Assembly: GCA_029378245.1 (NCBI GenBank)
Contig: JARKIF010000436.1
Coordinates: 1-18,786, forward strand
Length of the DNA: 18,786 nucleotides
Source of the DNA: Roridomyces roridus
Taxonomy: Eukaryota > Basidiomycota > Agaricomycetes > Agaricales > Mycenaceae
Reading direction: 5' to 3'
Below are positions 10,001 to 17,958 of the stretch, piece by piece. Positions within the stretch are counted from its first letter, which is position 1. The number at the start of each line of letters is the position of its first letter. A model generated the notes under the pieces. That model did not search any database. It was given only the letters and a program-made list of their open reading frames with translations, and was not told the DNA's origin. A program made the position numbers and the translations under genes.

Positions 10001-10732
10001 CACATGTCCTTCCGTGCCGATGGTCCTGTCCTCTCATATCAAAGTGTGGTAGGCATGCTCATGTGGGCAATGCTTGGAACCCGTTCTGACCTTGCACATA
10101 TCACTGGGATGGTTGGACGCTATAGTGCAAACCCAAAAGCTTGTCACTGGGCTCTTCTCAAACGTGCCCTGCGATATCTCAAGGGCACACGAGACTGGGT
10201 TTTACACTACGACGGGTCTGCTGTTGGTTTAGACATGCATTTCCACGGCTATTCTGATGCTGACTGGAATGGAGATTCAGATACATCCAAATCCACCTCT
10301 GGATTTGTGTTCATCTCCAACAACGGTGCCATCTCATGGTCCAGTCGACGCCAAAGCATGGTTGCCATGTCCTCCACAGAGAGTGAATACATTGGTCTTG
10401 CAAATGCAGGTCAACATCTTGCATGGTTGCGCTCCTTCTTCGAGGAGATTGGACACAAGCAGGAAAATCCCACAGAACTTCGCTGTGACAATCGAGCTGC
10501 TATCATCCTCACCAAGGATCCTCAATTCCGCGCTAGAACAAAGCATATTCAGCGCAAATATCACTATGTTCGCGATGGTCTCGTCGCAACGGGTGAAGCA
10601 ATCGTCTTGTGGTATCCCACAAATGAAATGGTGGCTGACATTTTCACCAAAGCACTTCCGCACGATAAACATATCAAATTCTGTCGTGCTATGGGGTTAC
10701 GGCCGGGGTCGAGTGGGGGTGTCAAAAGTTGA
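7001..10732 (+). CDS. pol: Copia Pol polyprotein: protease, integrase, RT, RNase H
   Basis: This part of the gag-pol frame lies after the in-frame UGA and is open for 1,243 codons. Counting from the Gag start at 6230: protease motif DSGAS at residues 330-334; pre-integrase zinc region with LHRRLGH and C-x2-C (CEPC); integrase catalytic D529, D602 and E638, with the D,D-35-E spacing; reverse transcriptase from about WQAGLDEELASF, with the YVDD active site at 1162-1165; and RNase H with SDADW, STESEY and CDNRAA, then the copia C-terminal pattern TKHIQRKYHYVRD and ADIFTKALP. All catalytic residues are present. An ATG at 7238 exists but lies inside the protease just after DSGAS, so it is unlikely to be a true start. 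The last codons (VKS and TGA) lie inside the right LTR. Confidence 0.95.
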   Translation, partial: KEQGKQKCGKSKAKARDEQANPANDGESDSDNEANVAYVSSALYKKISAYVARDSNGHLQVKDSTGRRYVLIDSGASCTMTGNVKYFDMSSLRRLDPPRNVRLGDNSSCEAIATGTMRLSCKTKRGMVELSIENALLVPAFTVTLISVHQLAAKKLGSHFVGNHCTVEHDETKDIALEATHKHGLHRVQCEPLGTDPRVLHAIDINDLHRRLGHTNFESLRHMFRSRQLPGITSLTGVPEFCEPCALGKMKKLPFERSRTVARGPLDIISTDVGGPVSPQSVNGYHYWIVIVDHATSLPWVLFARKKSQVYKKLKEWRHFVERHFQTHIGHWEFCAGWNRFTRTDGGGEFTSKEMEDDFRQRGIIHETTAPYTEEQNGMAERMNQTLVTRSITNLAASHLPRKYWDLAMSHAVYTVAHSPASAQNGKTPYESAYDRPVNINHMHPFGCPAYPLVPKKKCKGKFANHAKRTVFIAYHEGKAAYDLLDLDSGKIITARHVKFNESSPAPQEVQDPSEPRLQHTADFETFAQGLKQSNTPYFDTDDSDEIVEIPVAPGNMQSSISVGVPQTSSPVGASDSQSVKQESISAPSGPPLRRVGGVRLDPAHSETHPRPQPSLPDVPQLLPRRTSRERTAATHPNAVYEQAAAKPQQLRSKPASTPEQETDAQSPSTPPQPQHLELIEEEDGTYVVVDPEDIEFFAGLARDGVDSHIPKSWDEAMNGPDADKWQAGLDEELASFIANKVYELVSIPEGVTPITSKPVLKVKFNAAGEIERYKVRIVARGFTQRAGIDYQEVFAPVANLESIRIICALAAKYDLELDQMDVSTAYLNGELEEDVYMMPPSCVSITSGYCWKLNRSVYGLHQSGRAWNRTLDKTLRQMNFTRCSSETCLYVYKEGKQLCFLVVYVDDLLLAGTSRQFMDRIKEKLRQSYKMRDLGPAKQILGLNIHRVRKKRTLSLSQHQYIDSVLARCRMSDCDPVRTPMATNTNTSETDPDNDRTVTHMSFRADGPVLSYQSVVGMLMWAMLGTRSDLAHITGMVGRYSANPKACHWALLKRALRYLKGTRDWVLHYDGSAVGLDMHFHGYSDADWNGDSDTSKSTSGFVFISNNGAISWSSRRQSMVAMSSTESEYIGLANAGQHLAWLRSFFEEIGHKQENPTELRCDNRAAIILTKDPQFRARTKHIQRKYHYVRDGLVATGEAIVLWYPTNEMVADIFTKALPHDKHIKFCRAMGLRPGSSGGVKS
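10711..10719 (+). promoter_or_regulatory. Polypurine tract of copia element
   Basis: GAGTGGGGG directly abuts the first base of the right LTR, at the place where plus-strand DNA synthesis is primed in LTR retroelements. It overlaps the end of the pol reading frame. Confidence 0.7.
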
Positions 10733-10994
10733 TTATCATCCGCCCCGGGCCTTCACACCCGGCTTCTCCACTTCCTTACCCACGTCCACGCCATCGACAC
10801 GTGTCCCTCAGTCTTTTGTCTCTTACGACGACTAAGGGGTACGTGCCTTTATCTCTTTCTTATGTATCTAGCATACTTACGAGTGTCTATGTAGTCTGCG
10901 CATTGCCGCGCTATCTAGGTACTTAATATATCAGTCTTTTGTCTCTTACGACGACTGAGGGTCTGCGCATTGCCGCGCTATCTAGCTTCTGACA
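10720..10994 (+). repeat. 3' LTR of copia element
   Basis: Same 275-bp sequence as the left LTR, with three differences seen by eye: GACTGAGGGG versus GACTAAGGGG, CTTACAAGTG versus CTTACGAGTG, and TGAAA versus TGACA at the end. It is followed by the target duplication TCCTC at 10995-10999 and then by transporter coding sequence. Confidence 0.95.
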
Positions 10995-11343
10995 TCCTCC
11001 TGTCGCTCCAATTCTGCGGATTAGCCTGGTCTCGCGCGCCGTCCCAGGTGATTTCATCGGAATCGCGTGGTGGTGGCGGCGGCGGAGCAGGCCGTCCTGA
11101 CTCCCAGTCCTTTCCCTTCAATATCGGCATGGGCTCGTGCGGGACGTACTCCTCTTCCTCGTGCGCGAGCGTCGTAGTAGAGGGGAAAGTGAGCGTGGGT
11201 AGTGAGAAGATGGGCATGAGATCCAAGGGCGACACACGAGGGGGATTTGGGCCGACCATCGTGTTGCTGAACAACTGGTGCGTCAGCATGCTGGTACGGG
11301 GGTGAAGGTCGACTTCGTAGAAGCGAGAGTCGTTGTCCTCCAT
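10995..11343 (-). pseudogene. MFS drug transporter (DHA1 type), N-terminal exon of the broken gene
   Basis: The minus-strand frame from an ATG at 11343 (MEDNDSRFYEVDLHPRTS) gives a hydrophilic, proline-rich cytosolic tail. It ends in DEITWDGARDQANPQNWSDRR, the signature that precedes the first membrane helix in DHA1 drug transporters of fungi. The frame then runs into the copia LTR and stops (SEAR, TAG). With the two insertions and their duplications removed, NWSDRR would join KWLITVTC at 1822, so this is the missing 5' exon of the gene body at 556-1826. The start is chosen because the protein-like composition begins there; an upstream ATG at 11466 in the same frame is less likely. Confidence 0.8.
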
Positions 11344-12477
11344 TGGGTAAGAGAATTCCAGAGACACATAGCCGGCCCCGGCTTTTATTTGTGGGGCCAG
11401 GTTGACGCGGACGCAAAAAAACACCGGTTGGAGAATGACCCCAAACCCATGACGAATCGGAAACACTTACACAGGCATTCAACCAGCTTAACTTGGACAT
11501 AAGGGTGTACTTGCATGTGATTGAACGGCATATTATTTGCTGAGGTAGTGTAAATCCGCGGGTCAACTATAGTCTCGTATCCCGCGCTCACTCCATGAGA
11601 TGCAACATTGAAATTCCCGCAGGCCCATTCAATTGAATCTCTCCACAGTCCGATACCATCCATACCCATGTCGCTCAGCGCTTGTATCGCCTCGGCCTAA
11701 TTGTCTCCATGTTTCCCAAGTACCGCAGCGGTAACGGCCCGGCTGCTACTCTGGGGAAAGTGTCCAGGTCAAGGTTCGTCACGGGTACGCGGGTTGACCC
11801 GCGCGTTTGACCCGGGTTACGGGTAAGTCACCCGTGCGGGTTGGCAGTGTACACCCGACCCGCCTCTAGGCACTGGCTCGGCACTCGACTTTTGTGCTAT
11901 GAATCCATACTAGTGCAGGCATTGTTGCTCTGGTTTCGCATCTGGTCCAGAGCGGAGGAGTTTATTGAGCAGAGAAGGACGGGGAAAATTGATCGTGCGT
12001 TGATTCGAGGTATGCTCGTTTGGACTGGGCTCATTTGGCTTATTTCAGCTTTGCAATATCGAATTGAAAAGGACGCGTGAGCGTACATCTTCCGTGATCG
12101 CTGTACTGGTCTGATGGCTTTGAGTCAAAAAACAAACAAACATCGCCGCTCCGGTATGACCGAGGTGGGACTCGACCCCATCTGCATACTTCCAAGCGCA
12201 ACTCACTCGCCGTGATGATTTCCATCTGCTCTCAAACTACAACAACTACCTACAAGGATTGGGAGTTAAACGTTAAACGTTCGATCCGAGTTGTGCGTGG
12301 AACTAGGATCGCTGCTCTTATTCCTGATTTGATTGCGGCTTGTAATCGGCATTGACCCGGAGTTCGGCATCCTGAGGGACAAAAAATCCTGCTACGAAAG
12401 GCTCAAGCAGCACACTGGGAATTGAACGCAGCGTGCCGTTCTCGATCCAAATTCAACATTATCCATTGTCCGAACAC
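11344..12477. other. Intergenic region between broken transporter and P450
   Basis: I see no credible gene in these 1.1 kb; open frames are short and without motifs. Since both neighbours are on the minus strand, it should hold the P450 3' flank and the former transporter promoter. It contains a CCCG/CGGG-rich block at about 11780-11868, a degenerate tRNA-like stretch near 12140-12215 (not accepted as a gene), and a small tandem TTAAACG repeat near 12266-12281. Confidence 0.6.
11780..11868 (-). mobile_element. Possible hAT transposon end, CGGGT-rich
   Basis: Read on the minus strand from 11868, the sequence begins TAGAGGCGGGTCGGGTGTAC and is followed by many CGGGT/ACCCG repeats. These include the inverted pair CGCGGGT / ACCCGCG at 11788-11803. 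Ends of the form TAGNG plus CGGGT-rich subterminal repeats are common in hAT elements. No partner end or 8-bp duplication was found, so this would be a remnant, or simply a GC-rich regulatory block. Confidence 0.35.
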
Positions 12478-14483
12478 TTACAACTCGCCCTCTCGAATAA
12501 AGCTTACAGCCCTCTCGCTCCTCGCCTCCACTGTACACTCAAATGCAATCGGATGCCTGCAAATTTGTATCTCTACCTCAGCTCTCAAGACAAGACAAGA
12601 AGAGACCACGCACGTAACGATCCCACTAGTCTGCCCTGGATGCCTCTTGGTCCCTTCCTTTACCAGGACTCCCTCAATTCGTGGTTTCGAGATACGAAAG
12701 ACGGAGAGCAAAGAAGCAACAGTGATGAAGAGTGTTTCAGAGGCGAGAAGTTTGCCTTCGAGCGGTTAGCCTTGGTTCCAGACGAACGGGAGAAGTTGAC
12801 TCTTTGAAGTCACGCACCAGGACATATCCGCCTCCCGAATCCAAAACAAATCCGCACCGGGTCCATATCTGGCGTCTCGAGGAACCGACTTGGGTTGAAT
12901 ACCTCAGGGTTGGCGTAAATATTTGGGTCGTGTGCGATTTTCCTTTGTTTTCAGGGTACTTATTTAATCTTGAAAGGGAGGAAGGGAGAGCAGGACACAC
13001 CAGATGTTAACAACAATGACCGAATCTCGCGGAATCAAAAGCGGTGATAACCCACCCCCACGCTCATACACGAAATCCTCACTGGTCCGATGGGGTACTG
13101 CATAGGAATAATGCCAAAACCCGACTCAGAAAACTGAGGACGCACCAGCCGGTGCAATGACATGCCACCTCAAAACCTCCTTGCACAACGCTTCGATGTA
13201 GGGTAGGCGTCCACGGTCAGCCAGAATCGGGAGCCTTGCCTCGGCGCCGACGACCAAGTCAATTTCCTCCTGCGCGCGAGCTTGGATCTCCGGGTACATG
13301 GACATGGCGAGGAGAAACCCGCGCAGGGCTGACGCAGTCTATACCAACGAGCCGTTAGGATGGAACCAAATTGAAAGACAAACACGCACTGTATCCGCCC
13401 CGGCTTGCTGAATCGAAGCCGCCGCCCACTTGATGAGATATTCGTCGTGTTTACCCTCCTCGATGACGCTCGACACGAAGCACGATGTGGTGGAGGTCTG
13501 CGTCACCATCAGCCTTTGGCTGTTGGCGAGGAGTGGGACTTGCCATTCGCTCTTTGGCGTACTGGTACCCACTGTTCACCGTAGCATGTAGCTGCGCGGC
13601 CCATTCTCTACCTATCCTGTGAAAGTCGCCGCCGGGGAACCATTCGGGCCAATACATTACTGTGCCATAAGCAATCTTCACATGTCAAGAGGGAAGAGTA
13701 AGACTCACGCAGCGGGACGAGATCGACTATAAACGCCGCTGGTTTCATACTCTGTGCGAAATTCCTCCCCGCCGTCTCGAACATCTCAAGAAAAGGGTCC
13801 TGTTGCGGCGCGTCGGGGACGTGGTAGCCGTAGGCGATCTTGAGTGTGATCGCGACCGTGAATCTGTCGCCGTGAGTCAATCAAACCTCCTCAGACACGA
13901 GCACAACACGCACCGCCCAATGAGCTCATCAACGCCCGCCGGATCGGTCAAAATGCCGCGCAGGAGTCTCCGTACCTCCTCCTCAATAATCCCACCAAAT
14001 TTGTCCACGATCCCGGCACGAGTACTGAATAGCTGATGGAAAATCTTGCGCTCCGCCCGCACGCGATCGCCATACTGAGCCATAGCCAAAATGTTCTTAA
14101 AGCCCATGATTTCACCGCCCATGGGGGTGACGGTACGGTCGGCAAAATTGGATCCGTGGACTTCCAGGAGGTTTTCGGCAATAGCGAGCGAATTGACGAT
14201 GATGAGGGTCTGACCAGGGGCGCGGAGAGTCGCGATGGGACCTGTGGGGTTCATTGGATGACAAGGGGACGATAGAGAGGGGAGACGCACCCCATGCTTC
14301 CCCTAGCTCGGCGAATTTGACCCAGTGGTTCTCGGGTGGGATTTCGAGCACATTGCCGAGGAGAGGAAGGCCGCGGGGTCCAGGAGGGAGAGGGAGAGTC
14401 CTAGATTTGCGTCGGAGGAGGTAGGTGAGAGCAGCTATCGCCCCTATGGTGAAGAGCACTGGAGATGGAGAGTCGAGGGACAT
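12478..14483 (-). CDS. Cytochrome P450 monooxygenase, 511 residues, ten exons
   Basis: This is a heme-thiolate monooxygenase, expected in the ER membrane with a P450 reductase as electron donor; the substrate is unknown. Exons inferred (minus): 14483-14291, 14241-13914, 13863-13709, 13659-13544, 13497-13390, 13338-13146, 13097-13001, 12942-12818, 12755-12614, 12556-12478. They sum to 1,536 nt with every junction in frame. Seen in the protein: membrane anchor at about residues 8-23; proline hinge PPGP 33-36; I-helix AGADTT 296-301; K-helix E354-V-L-R357; PSRF 414-417; heme loop [10 protein letters not shown] 430-439, with Cys437 as ligand. Length and motif spacing are normal for microsomal fungal P450s. 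Six of nine introns use GTGCGT; intron 4 (13498-13543, 46 nt) needs a GC-AG pair. A single TGA seems to follow CPGA if intron 8 is not removed. The gene looks functional, unlike its neighbours. Confidence 0.9.
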
Positions 14484-15127
14484 GGTCGCCTTTAGAGCGC
14501 CCGCGGCTGCTGTCTTGAATCCGAATTAAGTAGACCCCCCGAAAACCACCCGGGGCCGCTCTGCTGTACTGGCGCTGCTGTCCAGTGTCAATCCGACTGG
14601 TATTGAATATGGGCCCAAGACCTCGCTGTCGTCTACATAATTATTGTAGGCGATCGTCCGCCGGAATCGTTTCGGAATGAGTTGCGTCCTGGGCGACAAC
14701 CTGCAGGTGAACGCAAGGTGAACGGTGTGGGACAAGAAGACTAAGTGGACAACGGCTACAATTTGTGTCTGATCCGATCCCGTCGGCTGATCAAGCATTG
14801 GAGTGACACACGTGACACCCATACCTGTCTCTTCGCTATGCCATCATCCGGCCATTGCGGACGGCGACCAATTGACGTCGAAGCGGCAATCGGGAAAGGT
14901 AACTTTCAAATACGAATGGAACCTTTCGTATGCGACGGCCGGCATCGCCCAAAAAGGAAATTTGATCATGATTTGATCTCGGCTAAGCTCGGCATTGTTC
15001 GGCAAGGCGAAAAAATTGGTCTGTGACCCTGTGACATGCGAAATTTTCCGTATAAAAAAGTCGGTGTGACCCGTGACCATACGAATTGAATGAAATACTA
15101 CAGTAGTCAAGACTAGTGACTGTAGTG
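14484..15127. other. P450 upstream region
   Basis: About 640 bp without a recognisable gene. It must contain the promoter of the minus-strand P450, but no clear TATA box stands out near the start codon. Small inverted pairs are visible: CTACATAATTATTGTAG near 14634-14650 and ATACGAA / TTCGTAT near 14911-14931. Several GTGAC/GTCAC words lie near 14800-14820 and 15020-15080. None of these can be assigned a role. Confidence 0.5.
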
Positions 15128-15135
15128 AATGATGG

Positions 15136-15338
15136 CAGTGATGTGCCATCAGGCCCTATCGCCTCCCATCAGGGGCCCTATTTGGGCCCGGTGGGGAGAT
15201 TTGTGCCTCAAATGTTGATAACTTTCTTGGAAACATGTGTACATGTGGGGGTCTGTCAAGTTTTTGGACCGATAGCTCACCGCATGAGGCTAACATCAAA
15301 TCAAATAGGGCCCTATTTTTGCTGATGGCACAACACTG
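15136..15338. mobile_element. hAT-type MITE, 203 bp, TSD AATGATGG
   Basis: The ends are inverted repeats, CAGTGATGTGCCATCAG on the left and CAGTGTTGTGCCATCAG (reverse complement) on the right, one mismatch in 17. Identical 8-bp duplications AATGATGG flank it at 15128-15135 and 15339-15346. An 8-bp duplication with CAGTG ends is the hallmark of hAT elements. The interior is non-coding and holds GGGCCCTATTT-like words near both ends in inverted order. It lies 650 bp upstream of the P450 start. Confidence 0.92.
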
Positions 15339-15346
15339 AATGATGG

Positions 15347-15551
15347 TCATGTATCTTGAACCCTTTTTTTTCCGTTGCGCTGTTGCGCCTAGACGAAACA
15401 GTAAACTCCGATATTAGCCATCCGAGCCCAAGCCGTCAACGCCGAAAGACTGCCGAAAGGCAGTGAAATTGTGGATCAAAGAAGTTGGAACCCATCAGTC
15501 CGGCTCCAACGGGCCAGCGAATAGCCAGAGCGGAGACCCGCACGCTTCCTT
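15347..15551. other. Short spacer between two MITEs
   Basis: About 200 bp of unique-looking sequence without a gene. With the MITE to its right removed, it becomes the immediate upstream region of the DHA2 transporter and probably held its promoter. A run of eight T is at 15364-15371. Confidence 0.45.
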
Positions 15552-15559
15552 ATCCGATT

Positions 15560-16052
15560 CAAGGGGGCACCGGGATCGAAATTTCGTACCGGGGGAGGGG
15601 GGGGGTCCCAAGCGGGCTCGAAAAAAACTTCTACCTGTATATTAGTAAAGGTATTTTGGAGGATGTAAACACCATTTTACCAGTTCAGATTGTGCTATAA
15701 CCACTCAGGGTAGCCTCCCAACCACCAGAACTTTGAATTGATCGAAATTTCCAAATTGGGACTGATATATTACATAATACAGCCTGTCCTGACAAGACAT
15801 TCCCACAGAAAACAAGTGGATCATTGCTCAGGCAGACATGAGATGGGTCTGATTGACACTGGGGCCCTTCAACAAGCTTGTAATCAATATTTTTTTGTAT
15901 GGTTGGGAGCCGCAGATTGCTCGAACCGCGGTAAATCACATGGCCGTGGGAATGATCTGCCTTATATAGGAGGGAGGGGGGGGGGGGTCCAGCCAGGGTC
16001 GAAAAAAACTTTTCGACCCTATATCCGAAATTCCGATCCCGATGCCCCCTTG
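15560..16052. mobile_element. hAT-type MITE, 493 bp, TSD ATCCGATT
   Basis: The left end CAAGGGGGCACCGGGATCGA and the right end, reverse complement CAAGGGGGCATCGGGATCGG, form terminal repeats that match over about 27 bp. Perfect 8-bp duplications ATCCGATT lie at 15552-15559 and 16053-16060. Inside, near both ends and in the same orientation, is a G-run followed by GGTCC and then by a TCGAAAAAAACTT block (about 15590-15633 and 15966-16014). There is no coding potential. The element ends 29 bp before the start codon of the DHA2 transporter gene, so it has displaced the upstream promoter by half a kilobase. Confidence 0.93.
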
Positions 16053-16385
16053 ATCCGATTCCCACTTTCTCTCCTGCTGCATGTCGCAAGAGACCTCAAG
16101 ACTTCTGGGCGACGAGGCTACCAGGCCGCGCTACTCCAATGGTGGGGCCCACGACACCGAGGAGGCCTCCAGCGCCAAAAGCTCGCCACGTCACCTCCCT
16201 TCCATCGTACGCCCTCTTTGATCGCTGACCAGACGCCGAATTTACGCCCTCCTAGCTGCTGCCGATGGCCATCGGAATCTTCCTAGGCGCTATGGACCAG
16301 ACGATCGTCGTTTCCTGTAAACACGACGGATAAAACCCTGTCATTTGGCCGATGAAAAGTCCTGTCATTTGCCCACCTACCGGGG

Positions 16386-16746
16386 TGTCATGATATGACC
16401 CCAGGCCACAACCCGACGGGTTGTAACCCGATCAATCATCAACCATCAATACTCTAATCAGTGATCATCACTGATCGGCCGGGTCTTGTCTCAACCCCTG
16501 CTTGGTACTCCACTCTCCCCTGCATTTAAACCCCTACTTGTCGTGATCACCCCTGCTCCTACCCCCTACCCCTCGTACCTAATTCGATCATGTAGTATAT
16601 ATACCCGTCTACAGTCTCAGTACTGTAGACGAATCTAGTCTATTCTCCCTACGGCTTGCTCTACCTCTTGAGTCTCGTCTGCTGCTCTTTGCTCGGTCGC
16701 CTCGTTCGTTGCCGACTAGAACCCGACTTAGCCCTAGGTGCTGACA
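16386..16746 (+). mobile_element. Solo LTR, 361 bp, TSD CGGGG
   Basis: It starts TGTCATGATATGACC and ends GGTGCTGACA, the TGTCA...TGACA ends of an LTR. Identical 5-bp duplications CGGGG lie at 16381-16385 and 16747-16751. A TATA-like TATATATACCC occurs at about 16595-16605, with a pyrimidine-rich stretch after it, giving plus-strand polarity. There is no internal retroelement sequence, so it is the product of LTR-LTR recombination. It is unrelated to the copia LTR in this window apart from the ends. The parent family (gypsy or copia) cannot be told from the LTR alone. Confidence 0.9.
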
Positions 16747-17281
16747 CGGGGCCGTCATTTGGCTCCCCACTTAGCCGAGCTCTTTGTTCCACCGTTTGAG
16801 TATCTTCTGGGCCAAAGCTCAAGTGCCTCAAGGCAGCCTCGTGGCTTGCAAAAACATGAATTTCTGAAAGAATGGCTCCGGTATCAGACGGCTTTTAATC
16901 TGCCGGACTCCGGTCTATCATATATGCTAGTTCTGCCGGTACACGGCCCATGCTTGCCGGGTAGATCAGCCCATGTCAGAGCCCTGGGTCACGGAAAGGG
17001 TCCTGATCCAACGCCATAGCTCTTTCAGTTCGAGTCGTGTTCGTTGCCTTTTCGCTGATCTGAACCTCGGCAAGGCATCAGTAGCACAATTCAACTACAA
17101 TGTTCCCGCAGGCAATGCCCGTTCAGTTATCTTTCCTTCGTAGGATGGCCAACATACATGTATTCAAACAGAAAAAGTGAATACCTTGCTTGATTCAACA
17201 TATCCTACATCCCGGCTGCCCGCGGCTCGATGAGCTCAAATACTTGTGTAACCGGATTTCAAAGGAAAAATAATGATGTCA

Positions 17282-17302
17282 AGGCCACGAGGCAGCCTCG
17301 TG
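17282..17302. repeat. Palindrome GCCACGAGGC / GCCTCGTGGC
   Basis: A perfect inverted repeat of two 10-base arms around a single A. One arm with flanks (AGGCAGCCTCGTGGC) also occurs at about 16834-16848 in the same TIR element, so it is a repeated internal motif rather than a host terminator. Confidence 0.6.
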
Positions 17303-17469
17303 GCACCCGTTGGAGGCCCAAGCAAAGGGTTTGCCGAGAGGACAAAGGAGGCTCAGCCAAATGACAGACCCATGAAGACCCATGACAAACCAAATGTCAA
17401 CCGGGTGACTTTGGCAGATGACAAGCTGTTATCCGCCGTGAAACATTCAACGAGATGGTGATCAGCACT

Positions 17470-17958
17470 CAAGGGGGTACCGGGCCGTTAATTCCGGCAC
17501 CGCACGCTGGTTAGTTAGTCCCCCCCTCCGACCCTTAAATTTTTTTTTCAGACCCCCACTTTTTTTAGCTTGAATGAGCATCTACAAGCTTCCTAGGAGT
17601 GACAATACACCCTCTGAGGTTGTTCTGGGGTATCTGCGGCTGTTTTGATGTGGAATTTCCATAAATGGACAGAACGGCCATCATTCGGCAACCATCAATA
17701 ATCACGTGGCCGAGGTTTACATGGTATTTGAACAAGCTGGCAGCATTGAAAGCAGGTACTAGGACAGAAGCGACTGAACCAGTGCCTCTGAGGGCACCGA
17801 TCCCCTGCGAGTGAGAAATTTGCGGCTCTCTAATCACCGAATTTGGAATATCACGTGCATAATTTCCTAATGGGAATTACATAGTTAGTTAGTCCCCTCC
17901 CCACCCTTATTTCAAAAATCGGCGTATGTTCCGTAATTAAAATTTGGTACCCCCCTTG
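17470..17958. mobile_element. hAT-type MITE, 489 bp, TSD TCAGCACT
   Basis: The ends are CAAGGGGGTACC and, as reverse complement, CAAGGGGGGTACC. Perfect 8-bp duplications TCAGCACT lie at 17462-17469 and 17959-17966. Near both ends, in the same orientation, is GTTAGTTAGTCCCC followed by a C-rich block and ACCCTTA. It is non-coding. It lies within the first intron of the DHA2 gene, 34 bp before the inferred acceptor at 17991-17992, leaving the branch-like CTGAC and the acceptor intact. Confidence 0.92.

Larger units (their letters stand above)
5811..10994 (+). mobile_element. Full-length Ty1/copia LTR retrotransposon
   Basis: The element is 5,184 bp long with two 275-bp LTRs and 5-bp target duplications TCCTC at 5806-5810 and 10995-10999. 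Domain order is gag, protease, integrase, reverse transcriptase, RNase H, which defines the copia (Pseudoviridae-like) order. A primer-binding site directly follows the left LTR and a G-rich tract directly precedes the right LTR. The LTRs differ at only three of 275 positions by eye (about 98.9% identity), so insertion was recent. It entered within the right-hand target duplication of the 4 kb TIR element, hence after it, and it transcribes opposite to the transporter it helps to split. The one visible defect is an in-frame UGA at 6998-7000. Confidence 0.97.
16316..17444. mobile_element. TIR element inside first intron of DHA2 gene
   Basis: The left end TGTAAACACGACGGATAAAA matches the reverse complement of the right end, TGTTTCACGGCGGATAACAG. 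Both are followed by TGTCATTTGGC-like words. That word or its inverse recurs several times inward: about 16338, 16361 and 16752 on the left, and about 17355, 17380 and 17398 on the right. This is the array of subterminal motifs typical of transposase-binding ends. Nothing inside is coding. A solo LTR is nested in it. No target duplication could be found, so the exact ends and the superfamily are open. The left end falls on the inferred splice donor (GTAAAC). Confidence 0.55.

Noticed and set aside
10257..10835. 192-codon plus-strand frame overlapping the end of pol
   Set aside because: It is a shifted shadow of the RNase H coding region running into the LTR.
12140..12215. tRNA-like stretch on the minus strand (B-box-like GGGTCGAGTCC and a downstream T run)
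   Set aside because: The T-arm is recognisable but no acceptor stem partner, D-arm or paired anticodon stem can be folded; it is at best a degenerate tRNA or SINE piece.
12810..12818. TGA immediately after the heme motif of the P450, suggesting truncation
   Set aside because: A GTGCGT donor overlaps it and removing the 62-nt intron gives a normal P450 C-terminus, so it is intronic.
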